Below, one piece after another: positions 24,141 to 36,096 of a stretch of DNA of 64,000 bases (the first letter of the stretch is position 1; the number at the start of each line of letters is the position of its first letter). The stretch covers positions 1,467,331 through 1,531,330 of the forward strand of contig OX243824.1 of the NCBI GenBank assembly GCA_945859605.1, in the 5' to 3' direction. Below the pieces are notes generated by a model. That model did no database searches. It was not told where the DNA came from and worked only from the letters and a program-made list of their open reading frames with translations. Made by a program: the position numbers and the translations under genes. The stretch is from Lumbricus rubellus (lineage: Eukaryota > Annelida > Clitellata > Crassiclitellata > Lumbricidae).

Positions 24141-24299
24141 AAATTTAGCAAACTTTGAAAAACTTCAATTTTCTGCGAACATTGGAAGCGGTTATAGGAG
24201 CAGGGCAAGTGGTGGTAGGAGCATTGGAAACAGTGGGAGCGGTGGTGGGAGCGACAATGGGAGTGGTTGTAGCAGTAGGAGCGATGTGGAAATGACTAT

Positions 24300-25340
24300 G
24301 ATGGTTGGGGCATACATACTTACTCACGTAATTTCTTTAGTTCAACAACTTTTCACTTGCAGAATCCTACAATTATTTCTTAGTTCCCAATTTCTTCACA
24401 CCTTCAACTCACAATTCTTTCATTTTTTCACTTTTGAATGACACAAGTGTACAATTCAACAAATACTTACTTACTTACTCTCATAATTTATGCACTCCAA
24501 CAACTTTGCATCTGTAAAATCCTACACATATTTCTAATTTTTCATTCCTTCAACTTTTACTTTATGCATATTTCAACATCTCGATCACGCAAATTCTCGA
24601 TTCCTTGCATACTTACTTACTTGCACACAAAATTTACTTACTTCATCAGCGTTTCACATGTAGACCTACAATGCTGCGCATATTTCTCATTTATTCACAC
24701 CATCAATTCTTAATATTTACATATTTCAACATATCAATCGCACAATTCTACAGTTTCACGTATACATACTTGTTCACTCACATAATTTCCACAATCCAAC
24801 AGCTTTCACTGGTACAATCTTGCACCTATTTCTCATTTTTTCAAGCATTCGAATCTTACTTCTTGCATTTTTTCATCAAATCAGTCGTGAAATTCTTCAA
24901 TTCCTATGCTGCTTACTTGCTTACTCAAATAATTTCTGCACATCATAACCTTTACACACGCGAATATTTCCCATTTTCTCATTTCTTCAATCTTTCGTCT
25001 CTTACTTCTTACATTTCTTTTTTTCAACATCTCAGTCGCCCAATTCTACAATTCCTATAATGCTTACTCAAGTAATTGTTAAGTAAGCTTTACACAGGTG
25101 CGTATTTCTCAATTTCTCATCTCTTCACTCCTTCAAATCTTACTTCTTGCATCTTTCAATTCCACAGCCTATCAATTCCAATATTCCAAATATACTTACT
25201 TACTTCATGCATGGAACTCTTCACACGCAAACTCATGCAAATGGTTCTCATTTCTTCAATTCTTCAACTCTAACCCATACTTCGTACATGCTTCAATTCC
25301 ACAATTCTGCAATTGCTCAATTACATACTTCAAGTAACAA
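24300..25340. repeat. Left-arm array of ~145-bp repeats
   Basis: About seven units share ATACTTACTTACTCACATAA, TCCAACAACTTTCACTTG and CAATTCTACAATTCCTA. Open frames of 66-151 codons (and one of 214 codons in the mirror copy) cross it. They are low-complexity products of the repeat and differ between arms because of single-base indels, so no gene is called. Mirrored at about 27905-28945. Confidence 0.8.
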
Positions 25341-25424
25341 CAATTGTAAAGTAAGAAGTTGAAGAATAGAAAGAGATACAGTTTTCTATCATATCAAAGT
25401 GAAACGTATAGGCAATGTTGATTG

Positions 25425-25700
25425 TATGATTTTCTGACATGAAAAGTTTCTAAGTTCGAGAATTTGATACACGAATGTCAATTTTTCTTCGCAAATTTTC
25501 TAAGTGCATACATTTTCTGTCATGAAAAGTTTCGAAGTTCGAGAATTTGATACATGATTACCAATTTTTACCGCAAATTTTCTTAATGCTTACATTTTCT
25601 GTCATTAAAAGTTTCTAAGTTCGAGAATTTGATACATGACTGCCAATTTTCTAAGTGCATACATTTTCTGTTACGAAAATTTCTAAGTTCGAAACTTAGA
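25425..25700. repeat. Left-arm array of ~85-bp repeats, four copies
   Basis: Units contain CATGAAAAGTTTCTAAGTTC, GAGAATTTGATACATGA and GCAAATTTTCTAAGTGCATA. Mirrored at about 27545-27820. Confidence 0.8.
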
Positions 25701-26604
25701 TACATTTCCGCAAACTTTTCTTCACGTGAGGAGGAGTAGGAGGTGGAAGAAGGAGTATGAGGAAGAGGTGATGGGAGTGTAGGTTTCTTTAAATTGCTTC
25801 AAATAGGTTGTAGAATGTAGAGTATAATGATTTTGAGTTCTACGTATTCGAATTCATAATATGTAAGCCGAATATTTTAGAATGTATATTGGACATATGT
25901 GCAAAGTCATGCTTTGTATGAATTTTCAGCATTTACAAATGACAATTGTTGAATGAAACAAGTGATACTTAGCGTTCTGAATTGTTTCAATTACATTACT
26001 TTACAATACTTTGTACAGAATTGCAAATTTCGGATGCAGGAGATGATCAAGTATACAGCTCTTAGTCATCAACATTAAGTCTTTTAGTTTACAGACATAA
26101 ATGTGAATTTAGCTGAGTCAGCAATATGTAAAAGACTGACAGTTTGCTATAATAGAGTTCTCACATAGTGACACCAATACTTGAATGCATGAAATGATGA
26201 TGTTCACGTTTCTTAGATATAGGAATCTTATGCATTTTCGATGGTTAGACATATGCAATTTTTAGCTGAGTCATCAATTTAGCAAAAGTATACGTTCGAA
26301 GGAATAAAATACCAAGTTTGAAAGGTTCTATATGGTGAATCATACACGATTTTTAGCTAAATGTATGTCTTTGCAATTGCTGGCGTTGACAATTTGATAG
26401 AATTTAACGCGAACGTTGGTTGCAATTATAAGTTTCACAAATTTCTACCACGTAAAAGCATTGACATGCTTAGGAATGCGTGGCTGGGTGACAAGGCGAC
26501 ACGGGCGTCTGTCGCTGCGGTCACAACAGCTCCGGCGGCGGCGGCGGTGCTAGTGATCCGATCCGATCAGCCTTTGGTGTGAGGAAGACGGACGATCGTG
26601 TGCA

Positions 26605-26640
26605 ATTGCAAAGTATGAATAATGGAGTATGAGATAAAGC
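26605..26640. other. Symmetry centre (36-bp spacer) of the giant palindrome
   Basis: The flanks are GATCGTGTGCA on the left (ending 26604) and TGCACACGATC on the right (starting 26641). The spacer shows no symmetry. The ~50 bp on each side of it contain about six mismatches between arms, far more than the neighbouring kilobase. The flanking frames (26361-26582 plus, 26567-26884 minus) are the same peptide mirrored and look non-functional. Confidence 0.85.
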
Positions 26641-29444
26641 TGCACACGATCGTTCGTATTCCTCGCACCAAAGACTGATCGGATCGGATCGCTAGCACCG
26701 CCGCCGCCGCCGGAGCTGTTGTGACCGCAGCGACAGACGCCCGTGTCGCCTTGTCACCCAGCCACGCATTCCTAAGCATGTCAATGCTTTTACGTGGTAG
26801 AAATTTGTGAAACTTATAATTGCAACCAACGTTCGCGTTAAATTCTATCAAATTGTCAACGCCAGCAATTGCAAAGACATACATTTAGCTAAAAATCGTG
26901 TATGATTCACCATATAGAACCTTTCAAACTTGGTATTTTATTCCTTCGAACGTATACTTTTGCTAAATTGATGACTCAGCTAAAAATTGCATATGTCTAA
27001 CCATCGAAAATGCATAAGATTCCTATATCTAAGAAACGTGAACATCATCATTTCATGCATTCAAGTATTGGTGTCACTATGTGAGAACTCTATTATAGCA
27101 AACTGTCAGTCTTTTACATATTGCTGACTCAGCTAAATTCACATTTATGTCTGTAAACTAAAAGACTTAATGTTGATGACTAAGAGCTGTATACTTGATC
27201 ATCTCCTGCATCCGAAATTTGCAATTCTGTACAAAGTATTGTAAAGTAATGTAATTGAAACAATTCAGAACGCTAAGTATCACTTGTTTCATTCAACAAT
27301 TGTCATTTGTAAATGCTGAAAATTCATACAAAGCATGACTTTGCACATATGTCCAATATACATTCTAAAATATTCGGCTTACATATTATGAATTCGAATA
27401 CGTAGAACTCAAAATCATTATACTCTACATTCTACAACCTATTTGAAGCAATTTAAAGAAACCTACACTCCCATCACCTCTTCCTCATACTCCTTCTTCC
27501 ACCTCCTACTCCTCCTCACGTGAAGAAAAGTTTGCGGAAATGTATCTAAGTTTCGAACTTAGAAATTTTCGTAACAGAAAATGTATGCACTTAGAAAATT
27601 GGCAGTCATGTATCAAATTCTCGAACTTAGAAACTTTTAATGACAGAAAATGTAAGCATTAAGAAAATTTGCGGTAAAAATTGGTAATCATGTATCAAAT
27701 TCTCGAACTTCGAAACTTTTCATGACAGAAAATGTATGCACTTAGAAAATTTGCGAAGAAAAATTGACATTCGTGTATCAAATTCTCGAACTTAGAAACT
27801 TTTCATGTCAGAAAATCATACAATCAACATTGCCTATACGTTTCACTTTGATATGATAGAAAACTGTATCTCTTTCTATTCTTCAACTTCTTACTTTACA
27901 ATTGTTGTTACTTGAAGTATGTAATTGAGCAATTGCAGAATTGTGGAATTGAAGCATGTACGAAGTATGGGTTAGAGTTGAAGAATTGAAGAAATGAGAA
28001 CCATTTGCATGAGTTTGCGTGTGAAGAGTTCCATGCATGAAGTAAGTAAGTATATTTGGAATATTGGAATTGATAGGCTGTGGAATTGAAAGATGCAAGA
28101 AGTAAGATTTGAAGGAGTGAAGAGATGAGAAATTGAGAAATACGCACCTGTGTAAAGCTTACTTAACAATTACTTGAGTAAGCATTATAGGAATTGTAGA
28201 ATTGGGCGACTGAGATGTTGAAAAAAGAAATGTAAGAAGTAAGAGACGAAAGATTGAAGAAATGAGAAAATGGGAAATATTCGCGTGTGTAAAGGTTATG
28301 ATGTGCAGAAATTATTTGAGTAAGCAAGTAAGCAGCATAGGAATTGAAGAATTTCACGACTGATTTGATGAAAAAATGCAAGAAGTAAGATTCGAATGCT
28401 TGAAAAAATGAGAAATAGGTGCAAGATTGTACCAGTGAAAGCTGTTGGATTGTGGAAATTATGTGAGTGAACAAGTATGTATACGTGAAACTGTAGAATT
28501 GTGCGATTGATATGTTGAAATATGTAAATATTAAGAATTGATGGTGTGAATAAATGAGAAATATGCGCAGCATTGTAGGTCTACATGTGAAACGCTGATG
28601 AAGTAAGTAAATTTTGTGTGCAAGTAAGTAAGTATGCAAGGAATCGTAGAATTTGCGTGATCGAGATGTTGAAATATGCATAAAGTAAAAGTTGAAGGAA
28701 TGAAAAATTAGAAATATGTGTAGGATTTTACAGATGCAAAGTTGTTGGAGTGCATAAATTATGAGAGTAAGTAAGTAAGTATTTGTTGAATTGTACACTT
28801 GTGTCATTCAAAAGTGAAAAAATGAAAGAATTGTGAGTTGAAGGTGTGAAGAAATTGGGAACTAAGAAATAATTGTAGGATTCTGCAAGTGAAAAGTTGT
28901 TGAACTAAAGAAATTACGTGAGTAAGTATGTATGCCCCAACCATCATAGTCATTTCCACATCGCTCCTACTGCTACAACCACTCCCATTGTCGCTCCCAC
29001 CACCGCTCCCACTGTTTCCAATGCTCCTACCACCACTTGCCCTGCTCCTATAACCGCTTCCAATGTTCGCAGAAAATTGAAGTTTTTCAAAGTTTGCTAA
29101 ATTTTTCATCCTTGTGAGTCAATACCTAAGGTTTTACAACTACTTACGTCACAGAACATTTGGAAAAAACGAACAATTTTAAAGTTTGTTAAATTTTTCA
29201 CGTTTGTGCGCCAATACATATGGTTATGCAACTACTTACGATAAAGGTATTTTGGGGGAAAAGTTGAAATTTTTAAAGTTTGCTAATTTTTTTTAAAATT
29301 TATTTATCGAGGTGAGTCAATACATAACGTTATGTAACTACTTACATTAAAGAGTAAAGTTCTGAAAAATGCGGCTAAGACGAGGGTTGGGAATTATAAG
29401 GCTTCATGACAATTATCAAATGCATTGGTCATAGAGTCTTATAA

Positions 29445-30525
29445 TTCTCAAACCTCGAATTGTCACCTTCGCCTCTCGAACGTGCATGTTTGCTCATCTC
29501 AAATGTGATCACACGGTTGTAAAGTTCTGAAAAATGTTGTTAAGTGTCATCTGCACCTCTCGCACGCGCATGTTTTCGCATCTCATTTGTGATTCTATAA
29601 CTGCAAAGTTCTGAAAAAATGCTGCTAAGTGACACCATCACCTCTCGCCGTGCATGTTTGCGTATCTCAAACGTTATCCTATGACCGTAAAGTTCTGAAA
29701 TTGTGCTAATTGTCACAATCACCTCTCGCACGTGCGTGTTTGCACATCTCAAATGTGATCCTATGGCTGTAAAGTTCTGAAAATGTAGCTAATTGTCACC
29801 TTCACCTCTCACATGTATGAGCATGTTTGCGCATCTCAAATGTGATCCTATAGTTGTAAAGTTCTGAAAAATTCTGCTTCGAGTCACGTTCACCTCTCGC
29901 GCGTGCGTGTTTGCGCATCTCAAACGTAATCCTATGAGTGTAAAGTTCTAAAAATTCTGCTTCGCACGTGCGTGTTTGCATATCTCAAATGTTATCCTAT
30001 GGCTGTAAAGTTCTGAAAATGCTACTAAGTGACATCTTCACCTCTCATACGCGCGTGTTTGCGCTTCTCAAATGTGATCCTATGACTGTAAAGTTCTGAA
30101 AAATTCAGCTAAATGTCACCTTCGCCTCTCGCGCGTGCATGTTTGCATATCTCAAATGTTATCCTATAGATGCAAAGTTCTGAAAATGCTGCTGCTGCTG
30201 CTGCTAATTGTCACTTTCACCTCTCGCACGCACGTGTTTTCGCTTCTCAAATGTGATCCTATGACTGTAAAGTTCTGAAAAATTCAACTAAATGTCACCT
30301 TCGCCTCTCGCGCGTGTGTGTGTTTGCGCATCTCAAATGTGATCCTATGACTGTAAAGTTATGAAAAATGCTGCTAAGTCGAGGGTTGAGAATTATAATA
30401 CCCTATAGCCATTATAAAATGTATTGGACATAGTGGCTTACAATTCTCAACCAACAAAGTGCCACCTTCGCCTCTCGCGAGTGCGTGTTTGCATATGACA
30501 AATGTACTGAAAATTCTGCTAAGTG
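29445..30525. repeat. Right-arm mirror of the ~85-bp array
   Basis: Reverse complement of 22720-23800 with the same unit order, including the unit with the AGC expansion (here GCTGCTGCTGCTGC near 30190). The identical order shows that the whole arm was copied, not just the unit. Confidence 0.85.
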
Positions 30526-30885
30526 TGACCTTCCACACCACTTAATTTACATTTGAAACCCTATGAGGACGCATTCGATTATGGATACATACACTCAATG
30601 TGGCCGACTTCGTTTATATTGCGCAACAGGGGGTCGTCCCTCGATCGCTAATTAGATTAGTGCGCCGTGGGTGGTGATTAAGGTCGTCGGTGTGGGATGG
30701 GATTGCTCGCCTGCCATTGGCCAGTACGCTGACATCGCTATGAATATTAATTAGGTCATATGACGTCATAAGAGGTCAACAGGTAAACAATACGCTGTCA
30801 TCAGTAGTTATTTATAACGGGTGATATAGTATCACCAGTCTGTTTTGAGAATTTTGATCGAGTGTCACCATATTATCAACTACTG

Positions 30886-31447
30886 TCATCGAGCCAAATA
30901 GATTTTTCAGAGTTGTCAGATGTAGGCTAGGCCTATCGATGTCCATGCCTTACGAAGCCGACGTTTTAAGGTGTTCGGTGTCTGGGGTTCGGGTTCGGTA
31001 TAAACAGTTCGATTAACAAAACTTCTTATCATTCCAAATAAAACTTCAGTCACTTCGACTTATTACATCAATGAGATACAGGATAAAGAGGTCAAACCCG
31101 CATTCCAGCGAAGTGCAGTAGCCTATGCGCTCAGTTCACAGCCACAAAAATGTTTCGTAATAACGGCGAAGGATTATTTCAACAAGACGTTGCACGTGCA
31201 CACACATCAAAGGCCTCAGTCGAATGGTTGAACAAGAATAGGCTATCAATGGATAGGCCTAGCCTGCATCTCACCGAGGGACTGGCCGCCTAATTCGCCG
31301 GATTTGTCACCAGTGGAAAATGTTTGCAGTATTATGGTGGCAACTGTTCATGCCGATAACGAACCCCAAACGACCTTAAACGTCGGCTTTGTAAGACATG
31401 GACATCAATAGGCCTACCTCTGACAACTCTGAAAAATCTATTTGCTC
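30886..31447 (+). mobile_element. Decayed Tc1/mariner insertion in the right arm
   Basis: This ~560-bp block interrupts the right arm and is absent from the left (continuous at 22355-22365). Its ends are inverted repeats around TAGATTTTTCAGAGTTGTCA. Inside, about 31165-31340 encodes GLFQQDVARAHTS and, after a frameshift, WPPNSPDLSPVENV. These match the two most conserved stretches of Tc1/mariner transposases, the second-aspartate FQQD-H region and the WP-NSPDL-P-E region with the third acidic residue. The N-terminal DNA-binding region and first aspartate are missing, so it is a deletion derivative. No perfect TA duplication could be placed. Confidence 0.75.
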
Positions 31448-31825
31448 GATGACTAATCGACTTGAGGCTATAATAAAGAGTAAAGGAAACATTATTAAAT
31501 ACTAAATGATAATTTGTATTAATTAATTATGTGTGGATTAACAATGATGGTCGTACAATAGGCTATTGTTTGCGGTTTAACTTGACGTTTATTTGGCACG
31601 AATTTGATGACGTCACGGATATTGGCGCTACAATTTTATTAAGTGAGCTAGCGATCTAATTTTTTTATATTAACATTTTCATTTGAATAACCTATCCGCC
31701 AGTATAAAACTTTCCACATTATATTGTGTATAACATATATTTGTCTGCATTCAAAATCGTTCACGACCTATCGAGACACCCTATACAAGAACGTCGAAAA
31801 TATACATTCGTATCACATGGGTTTT

Positions 31826-31925
31826 TTACTTTTCTGTTACTTTTTTTCTTCACGTTCTCTGCCCTCAGGCAGGTTCTTTTGTCCAATGACGCCATTTTCA
31901 CTGTTCTGTGCTTCTGTTTTATGTA
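31826..31925 (-). mobile_element. RTE-like LINE 3' end
   Basis: GTTCTCTGCCCTCAGGCAGG and TTGTCCAATGACGCC closely match the 3' end of the RTE-like element near 56812-56850. It is a very short 5'-truncated copy beginning about 45 bp outside the giant palindrome. Confidence 0.6.
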
Positions 31926-33139
31926 TTTTTCGGCGCAAAAGCCAATTCGCGGGAGTCAGGTCATTCACAGGCACTCGTACAAAAGAAAAGCTTTGGGCGG
32001 GTGACATTTTTTTTGCTTAAAAACAATTAGACTAAATAAATCGATTAAAAAGTGAGCTGTAAACAAATTGCTTATTAAGTTTAAGTTTAAGATTCCGTTT
32101 GATACATTAATTATGTTTATATGGACCAAAAGCTCCTCGCTACCGCTGTGATCTTGCTACGCGGTTTATCTTGGGTAAAATAAGACGTCATCTTCGCTCT
32201 TAGATCTCAGACTGCCACAGTCCAGCGATGTTTTTGCCTCGTTTGCTATTTTTCATTGAATTTACCTTCCTGCAGTAACTCGTGCTGAGATAATTATCAT
32301 AAGGGGGCGCTATTATTTCCTCCCGCTGTCTTTATTATGATATTTCTTTTTGGAGGTTCCTTCCTTGGGGAGTGATTCAGCCTATGCTTTAGTGTAAAAT
32401 ACGCTTTATGAGTCTTTAAATACATGTAGAATAGACTCGAATAGAATAGAAAAGAAGAAAAGAGAACATAATGCAATTCTATACAATACAGTAGATGCAA
32501 AGTACTGCAGATGTCGTAGGACACTTTTCTGGAAATAATGTTTGTCTGAGATGAGACACCTCTAAATTGTTTATTTTTCAAATTATATAAACTAAAGTTG
32601 ATCAATTGAATCAATGGAATCCAAAAACTGATCATCGTAATTATAGGCCTAATTCTTGTGTGGTGGGGCCTGGAATTTCTGGCCTGATGGTGAAATTCAG
32701 TTTCGATGGAAAACTCATATAATAATTATAATCAACACGTTTAAAATTGCACGGTTTCATCGTTATGGCTTTAGTTATTGCCATTGTCATGCAGGATTGT
32801 CAATCAGCAACTGACGACTTAGACACCTTTATATTTAAATACAAGAATACCATATCAAGCGTTAAACTAAGCGGCTGGTCGTTTGCGTATTGTTCCTTGG
32901 TCATTTGTTTCCCCAAGAACAACGTTAGATAAACGTACATAATTATCTCCGACACTATAGTGTGAAATTCTATTGCGTGAATTGTGCATACATTCTTTAT
33001 TTTAATATCAATCGGTTTTTAAGTGTGAACGGCGTTTAATTTCCGGTTACGTGGCATTAGTCTAGAAGTCTCAGGCGATAAGATTCCGCACGCTGATACG
33101 TAAGTGATCTCTGGGTCACCCTTGCATTTCATGTAGATC
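31926..33139. other. Non-coding interval
   Basis: No gene is supported. Two good copies of the bipartite motif occur: AGACACCTCTAAATTG at about 32559 with TATATAAAC 25 bases later, and TTAGACACCTTTATATTT at about 32820. The frame at 32297-32635 (minus) is AT-rich and has no recognisable family. Confidence 0.4.
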
Positions 33140-33345
33140 TGGTGTGCCGCAGCTGCTACAACCAACTGCAACAGCTCAATTTCATCACTCGCTCTCTCAC
33201 TTCTAAAGCTGCAGCGTCTCTTGTCAATGCATTTGTGCTTATCTGCCTCGACTACAGTATACACTGCGCCTCCATCTTTGCTGGTCTCCAGCGGGTTCCG
33301 ATTGAGAGGTTGGAGAGGGACCACACACAAGAGGCGCGATACAAA
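33140..33345 (+). pseudogene. CR1/L2-like LINE RT fragment
   Basis: The deduced peptide runs CRSCYNQLQQLNFITRSLTS then KAAASLVNAFVLICLDY and GLQRVPIERLER. This is the segment after the RT palm in CR1/L2 proteins (LR-IR-SLT ... LVHAFV-SRLDYCNSL). The expected Y-C-N is disrupted and the frame decays, so it is a fossil. Confidence 0.65.
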
Positions 33346-33594
33346 TCTGTAGATACTATGCAATACTTTGTTCTATGACATGCAGCATGCTGCGTCTTTA
33401 TTTAAGATGGACGTATACCTAATGATTACAGGTCAATCGATCAGATGTTAAACGCCAGTATGCTTATAGTATGCACGAATACACAGAAGGGTATTTTGAC
33501 TGAAAATAAATACGTGGACTGGAAATAAAAATAATGGTTTCTTATTAGAATTACAAATAATAATGTTGCATGATTTTTAGTTTTACAATGCTGC

Positions 33595-33850
33595 ATAAGA
33601 TATGCTGAAAGAAAGGAACATGGATATGAGGAATGCCATGGATATCATCAAGGAGAGAACAGGGTGGAGACACCATGTAAAGGCCTCATCGTCGGCGCGG
33701 CCGGACGGAGGAGAGCAATGATGAATGATGATGATAAGATATAAACATGTGGCTACTCATTTCATTCATTCATTAAATTAATTTTGGTAGCGCCTTTTCA
33801 AGTGGACTAATCGGAGTAGGCTACTCAGAGGCGCTCCCAACTACGGCGCC
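33595..33850. mobile_element. LINE 3' end (plus) followed by a LINE tail (minus)
   Basis: Positions 33640-33720 encode ERTGWRHHV and ARPDGGEQ, a LINE C-terminus ending in GATGAATGATGATG repeats. From 33755 a minus-strand tail follows (ATTC repeats, GTAGCGCCTTTTCAAGTGG, ACTCAGAGGCGCTCCC). Confidence 0.5.
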
Positions 33851-34234
33851 ACCAAATATAAAAAGATTTTTTCTATGCGTGGAACCCATTCAAGTTTGGC
33901 TGAAAATCTTTTATATAGCGCGATGACCTACAATTTAAAGGTATCCTAGACGTGTTTACAATTTTCTACAATTCCGACGTATCTGCCACGGGCTATAATA
34001 ATCCGGTCAATAAAGTTTAAAAAAACGCAGCTTTACTAGGCCCTATGGCAAACAAATTTTTGCACGAAAAGCTTTTCAAAAGACTAAAGAATATGTGGTA
34101 GAAATGCTAAGAAATGCGATATGGGGAAACATTTAATTTTTTACATTTATTTAACAGCTACCCTAATGAGTTAGTTTACATTTAATGGATTGCATGGCGG
34201 AAATATGATTTATCTGCTGGAAACAGTTCTTAAG
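33851..34234. other. Non-coding interval with bipartite motif
   Basis: On the minus strand GGATACCTTTAAATTG (about 33931-33946) is followed 27 bases later by CTATATAAAAG, a good example of the recurrent motif pair. Otherwise nothing is assignable. Confidence 0.4.
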
Positions 34235-34306
34235 ACTTTCTTATTCGACCGGGGGCTGGACTGAGGGCGCTCCTGAGTCGGTGACCTTGAAGGGGGCGTT
34301 GTATCA
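34235..34306 (+). mobile_element. LINE/SINE tail
   Basis: CTTATTCGACCGGGGGCTGG, GGGCGCTCCTGAGTCGGTGA and GAAGGGGGCGTTGTATCAAA match the shared tail. Only the last ~70 bp are present. Confidence 0.6.
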
Positions 34307-34315
34307 AATTGCCAG

Positions 34316-34390
34316 AGGACCCCGTAGAGTAATGGTTAAGACGCTGGCCAAGAGTGCGAGAGATAGCAGGTCGAGTCCCGTCAATAATCG
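34316..34390 (+). tRNA. tRNA-like sequence
   Basis: CCCCGTAGAGTAATGGTTAA resembles an A box and AGGTCGAGTCCC a B box about 45 bases later. Stem pairing is poor. It is more likely a SINE head or pseudogene than a working tRNA. Confidence 0.35.
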
Positions 34391-34560
34391 TAGTCAAAGA
34401 ATCGTTAACTTAAATGAAACGTAGGCCTATACTATTATAGGCTATATACAACGGTCTCTTGTCTATTCTATAATTGACACAGCTCGATATTAATTTTACA
34501 AACTAGTAAGATACATTTATATTGGATGCTAAAGTGGGACTTGTATTAGTGAAGCAGTCG

Positions 34561-34735
34561 CATGGGCAGAGTTTGGTTTCCGTTCTTGGGAGGGCTAACC
34601 CCGAGTCCGGGCCTTCTTATCGGGGCTATCCCCCCTAAAGATACCATTTTCATGGTAAAAAAAAGTTGAATCTAGGCCTTCTTAGGAGGCCTTAGCCCCC
34701 ACCCCACCCCTAGTCCCTGATAAACTCCGCAAATG
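34561..34735 (+). mobile_element. hAT-type MITE, older copy
   Basis: Ends CATGGGCAGAGTTTGG ... AAACTCCGCAAATG are inverted, and the interior (GGCTAACCCCGAGT ... GATACCATTTTCATGG) matches the element at 54641-54812. The flanking 8-mers (AGCAGTCG and TGCAGCGG) agree at only five positions, so the target duplication has decayed or is absent. Confidence 0.65.
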
Positions 34736-34739
34736 TGCA

Positions 34740-34925
34740 GCGGTGAGTTTGGCGCCTTGTGGTCAAAGGTCGCAGGTTGAAATCTACTTCAAGCCACTGC
34801 GTATACCTACATGAAGTTCACCATCATGGTCTGTGTGGAAGGCAACGGGAAACCACCTCACTGATAAATTATCATCCCACATTCCCCAGAGGCCTAAAGC
34901 CAGTGAACCCTGCCTTCGGGCAGAG
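34740..34925 (+). mobile_element. Second tRNA-related SINE family, partial
   Basis: AGGTCGCAGGTTGAAATC is a B-box-like start. The body is unlike the main SINE (GGCAACGGGAAACCACCTCA, CCTGCCTTCGGGCAGAGAAC). The last segment resembles the RTE-like LINE 3' end near 56812, suggesting an RTE-mobilised SINE. Confidence 0.45.
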
Positions 34926-35683
34926 AACTCATCATTAAATTGGATAGCAAACGTAATCGTAATTTCAAAAAACCAAGCGCGGGGACCAGCTCAACGGCAT
35001 TAACTGTGACTTAATTCTCTGCAATTGACTATCGAGTCAAAACATCTTGCAAGGTGACATCAAAAAGTCGGTTGATATAGATTATTTGTGGCACCGGTTA
35101 GACACCTTTACTTTGTACGAAATACTCGCTATATATAAACCTAATACACAACTGAAGACATTTTCTTCTTCATCCATACGGTGCCGAGTATAACAGTATT
35201 TATTTAATGATCATACCAATAATTGCGGGTGCTAATAATTCAACAGTTACAACACGCGAAACAAATTTCTGTAGTCATTGCACACCTAAAGTTCACACAA
35301 ATCAACGTTTGACCCCCCCCCCCCTCCAAGTTATTTTCTCTCTCTAAAATTCTCATACTGACTGCATCAAGTACTGTCAAAACACTTTGGGTAACCCTGG
35401 ACAACACATAAAACGTAAATTCATAAACGAAGGCTTTTAATTAGAACTTCGTTAAGATCCAAGTTCATTCCACGGAGTTCAACAGTTGCTTCTGGTAATC
35501 CTACACATTTCATGAATTTCATGCTTAGAAATGCATGTGTGATCATGGAACAGAACAGGATGCAATCCATATATGGATGGCATAGTTAAGATCCCTGTAC
35601 ACAGTAACTATTTCGTGGAAGGAAAACTGACACCGTACTCCTAGAGTTACAAGGTACATGTAGTTACTCTAACCAATCAATGG
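34926..35683. other. Non-coding interval with bipartite motif
   Basis: GGTTAGACACCTTTACTTTG (35096-35115) is followed by CTATATATAAACC. The pair and its upstream TTTGTGGCACC recur at 62215-62265. A C-run lies at about 35312-35324. No gene is supported. Confidence 0.4.
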
Positions 35684-35733
<50 letters not shown>

Positions 35734-35818
35734 CGCACACACAGACAAACACAACCTCACACACACACACAAACACATACACACACACACCCATTCACAC
35801 ACTCAGACAACAACCTTA

Positions 35819-35860
<42 letters not shown>

Positions 35861-35877
35861 GACACATACACACACAA

Positions 35878-35912
<35 letters not shown>

Positions 35913-35995
35913 GACAACAACCTTACACACACACGCACAAACATATGCACAAACACACACACAAACACACACACACAAACACACACAGACAAAGA
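35684..35995. repeat. (CA)n microsatellite
   Basis: Over 300 bp of CA repeats broken by GACAACAACCTTACAC-type interruptions. Long open frames here encode alternating H-T or V-C residues and are artefacts. It lies just 3' of the zinc-finger coding exon and may fall in its 3' untranslated region. Confidence 0.9.
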
Positions 35996-36096
35996 CAAGT
36001 TTCCCTGAATACAAGACCAATCAAAATCTCCAACAACATCATCATCATCTTCACACAACAACATCATCATCACCCATCATCATCATCATCATCATT

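Larger units (their letters stand above)
22031..31781. mobile_element. Giant palindromic foldback element with mariner-like tips
   Basis: The left arm (22031-26604) and right arm (26641-31781) are near-identical inverted copies. Subtracting a ~565-bp insertion found only on the right, both arms are about 4574 bp. The spacer is 26605-26640. Both outer tips read TA followed by GGGTGTCTCGATAGGTCG, the TA-plus-inverted-repeat form of Tc1/mariner elements. The arms hold at least four tandem arrays and no transposase. Mismatches are sparse in the bodies, a few percent in the outer ~330 bp and concentrated beside the spacer. Arms made of tandem repeats resemble Foldback elements; the mariner assignment rests on tips and TA flanks only. 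Confidence 0.85.

Noticed and set aside
22720..25700. CRISPR-like or other spacer-repeat arrays
   Set aside because: Units are contiguous degenerate tandem repeats with no unique spacers, and the DNA is animal nuclear.
24136..29109. Open frames of 60-214 codons in both palindrome arms as genes
   Set aside because: They fall in tandem arrays, appear twice as mirror images, are low-complexity and are broken by single-base indels between arms; no family or start context supports them.
22031..31781. Assembly fold-back artefact
   Set aside because: Arm-specific insertion, indels and differing flanks argue for a real structure, though long reads are the decisive test.
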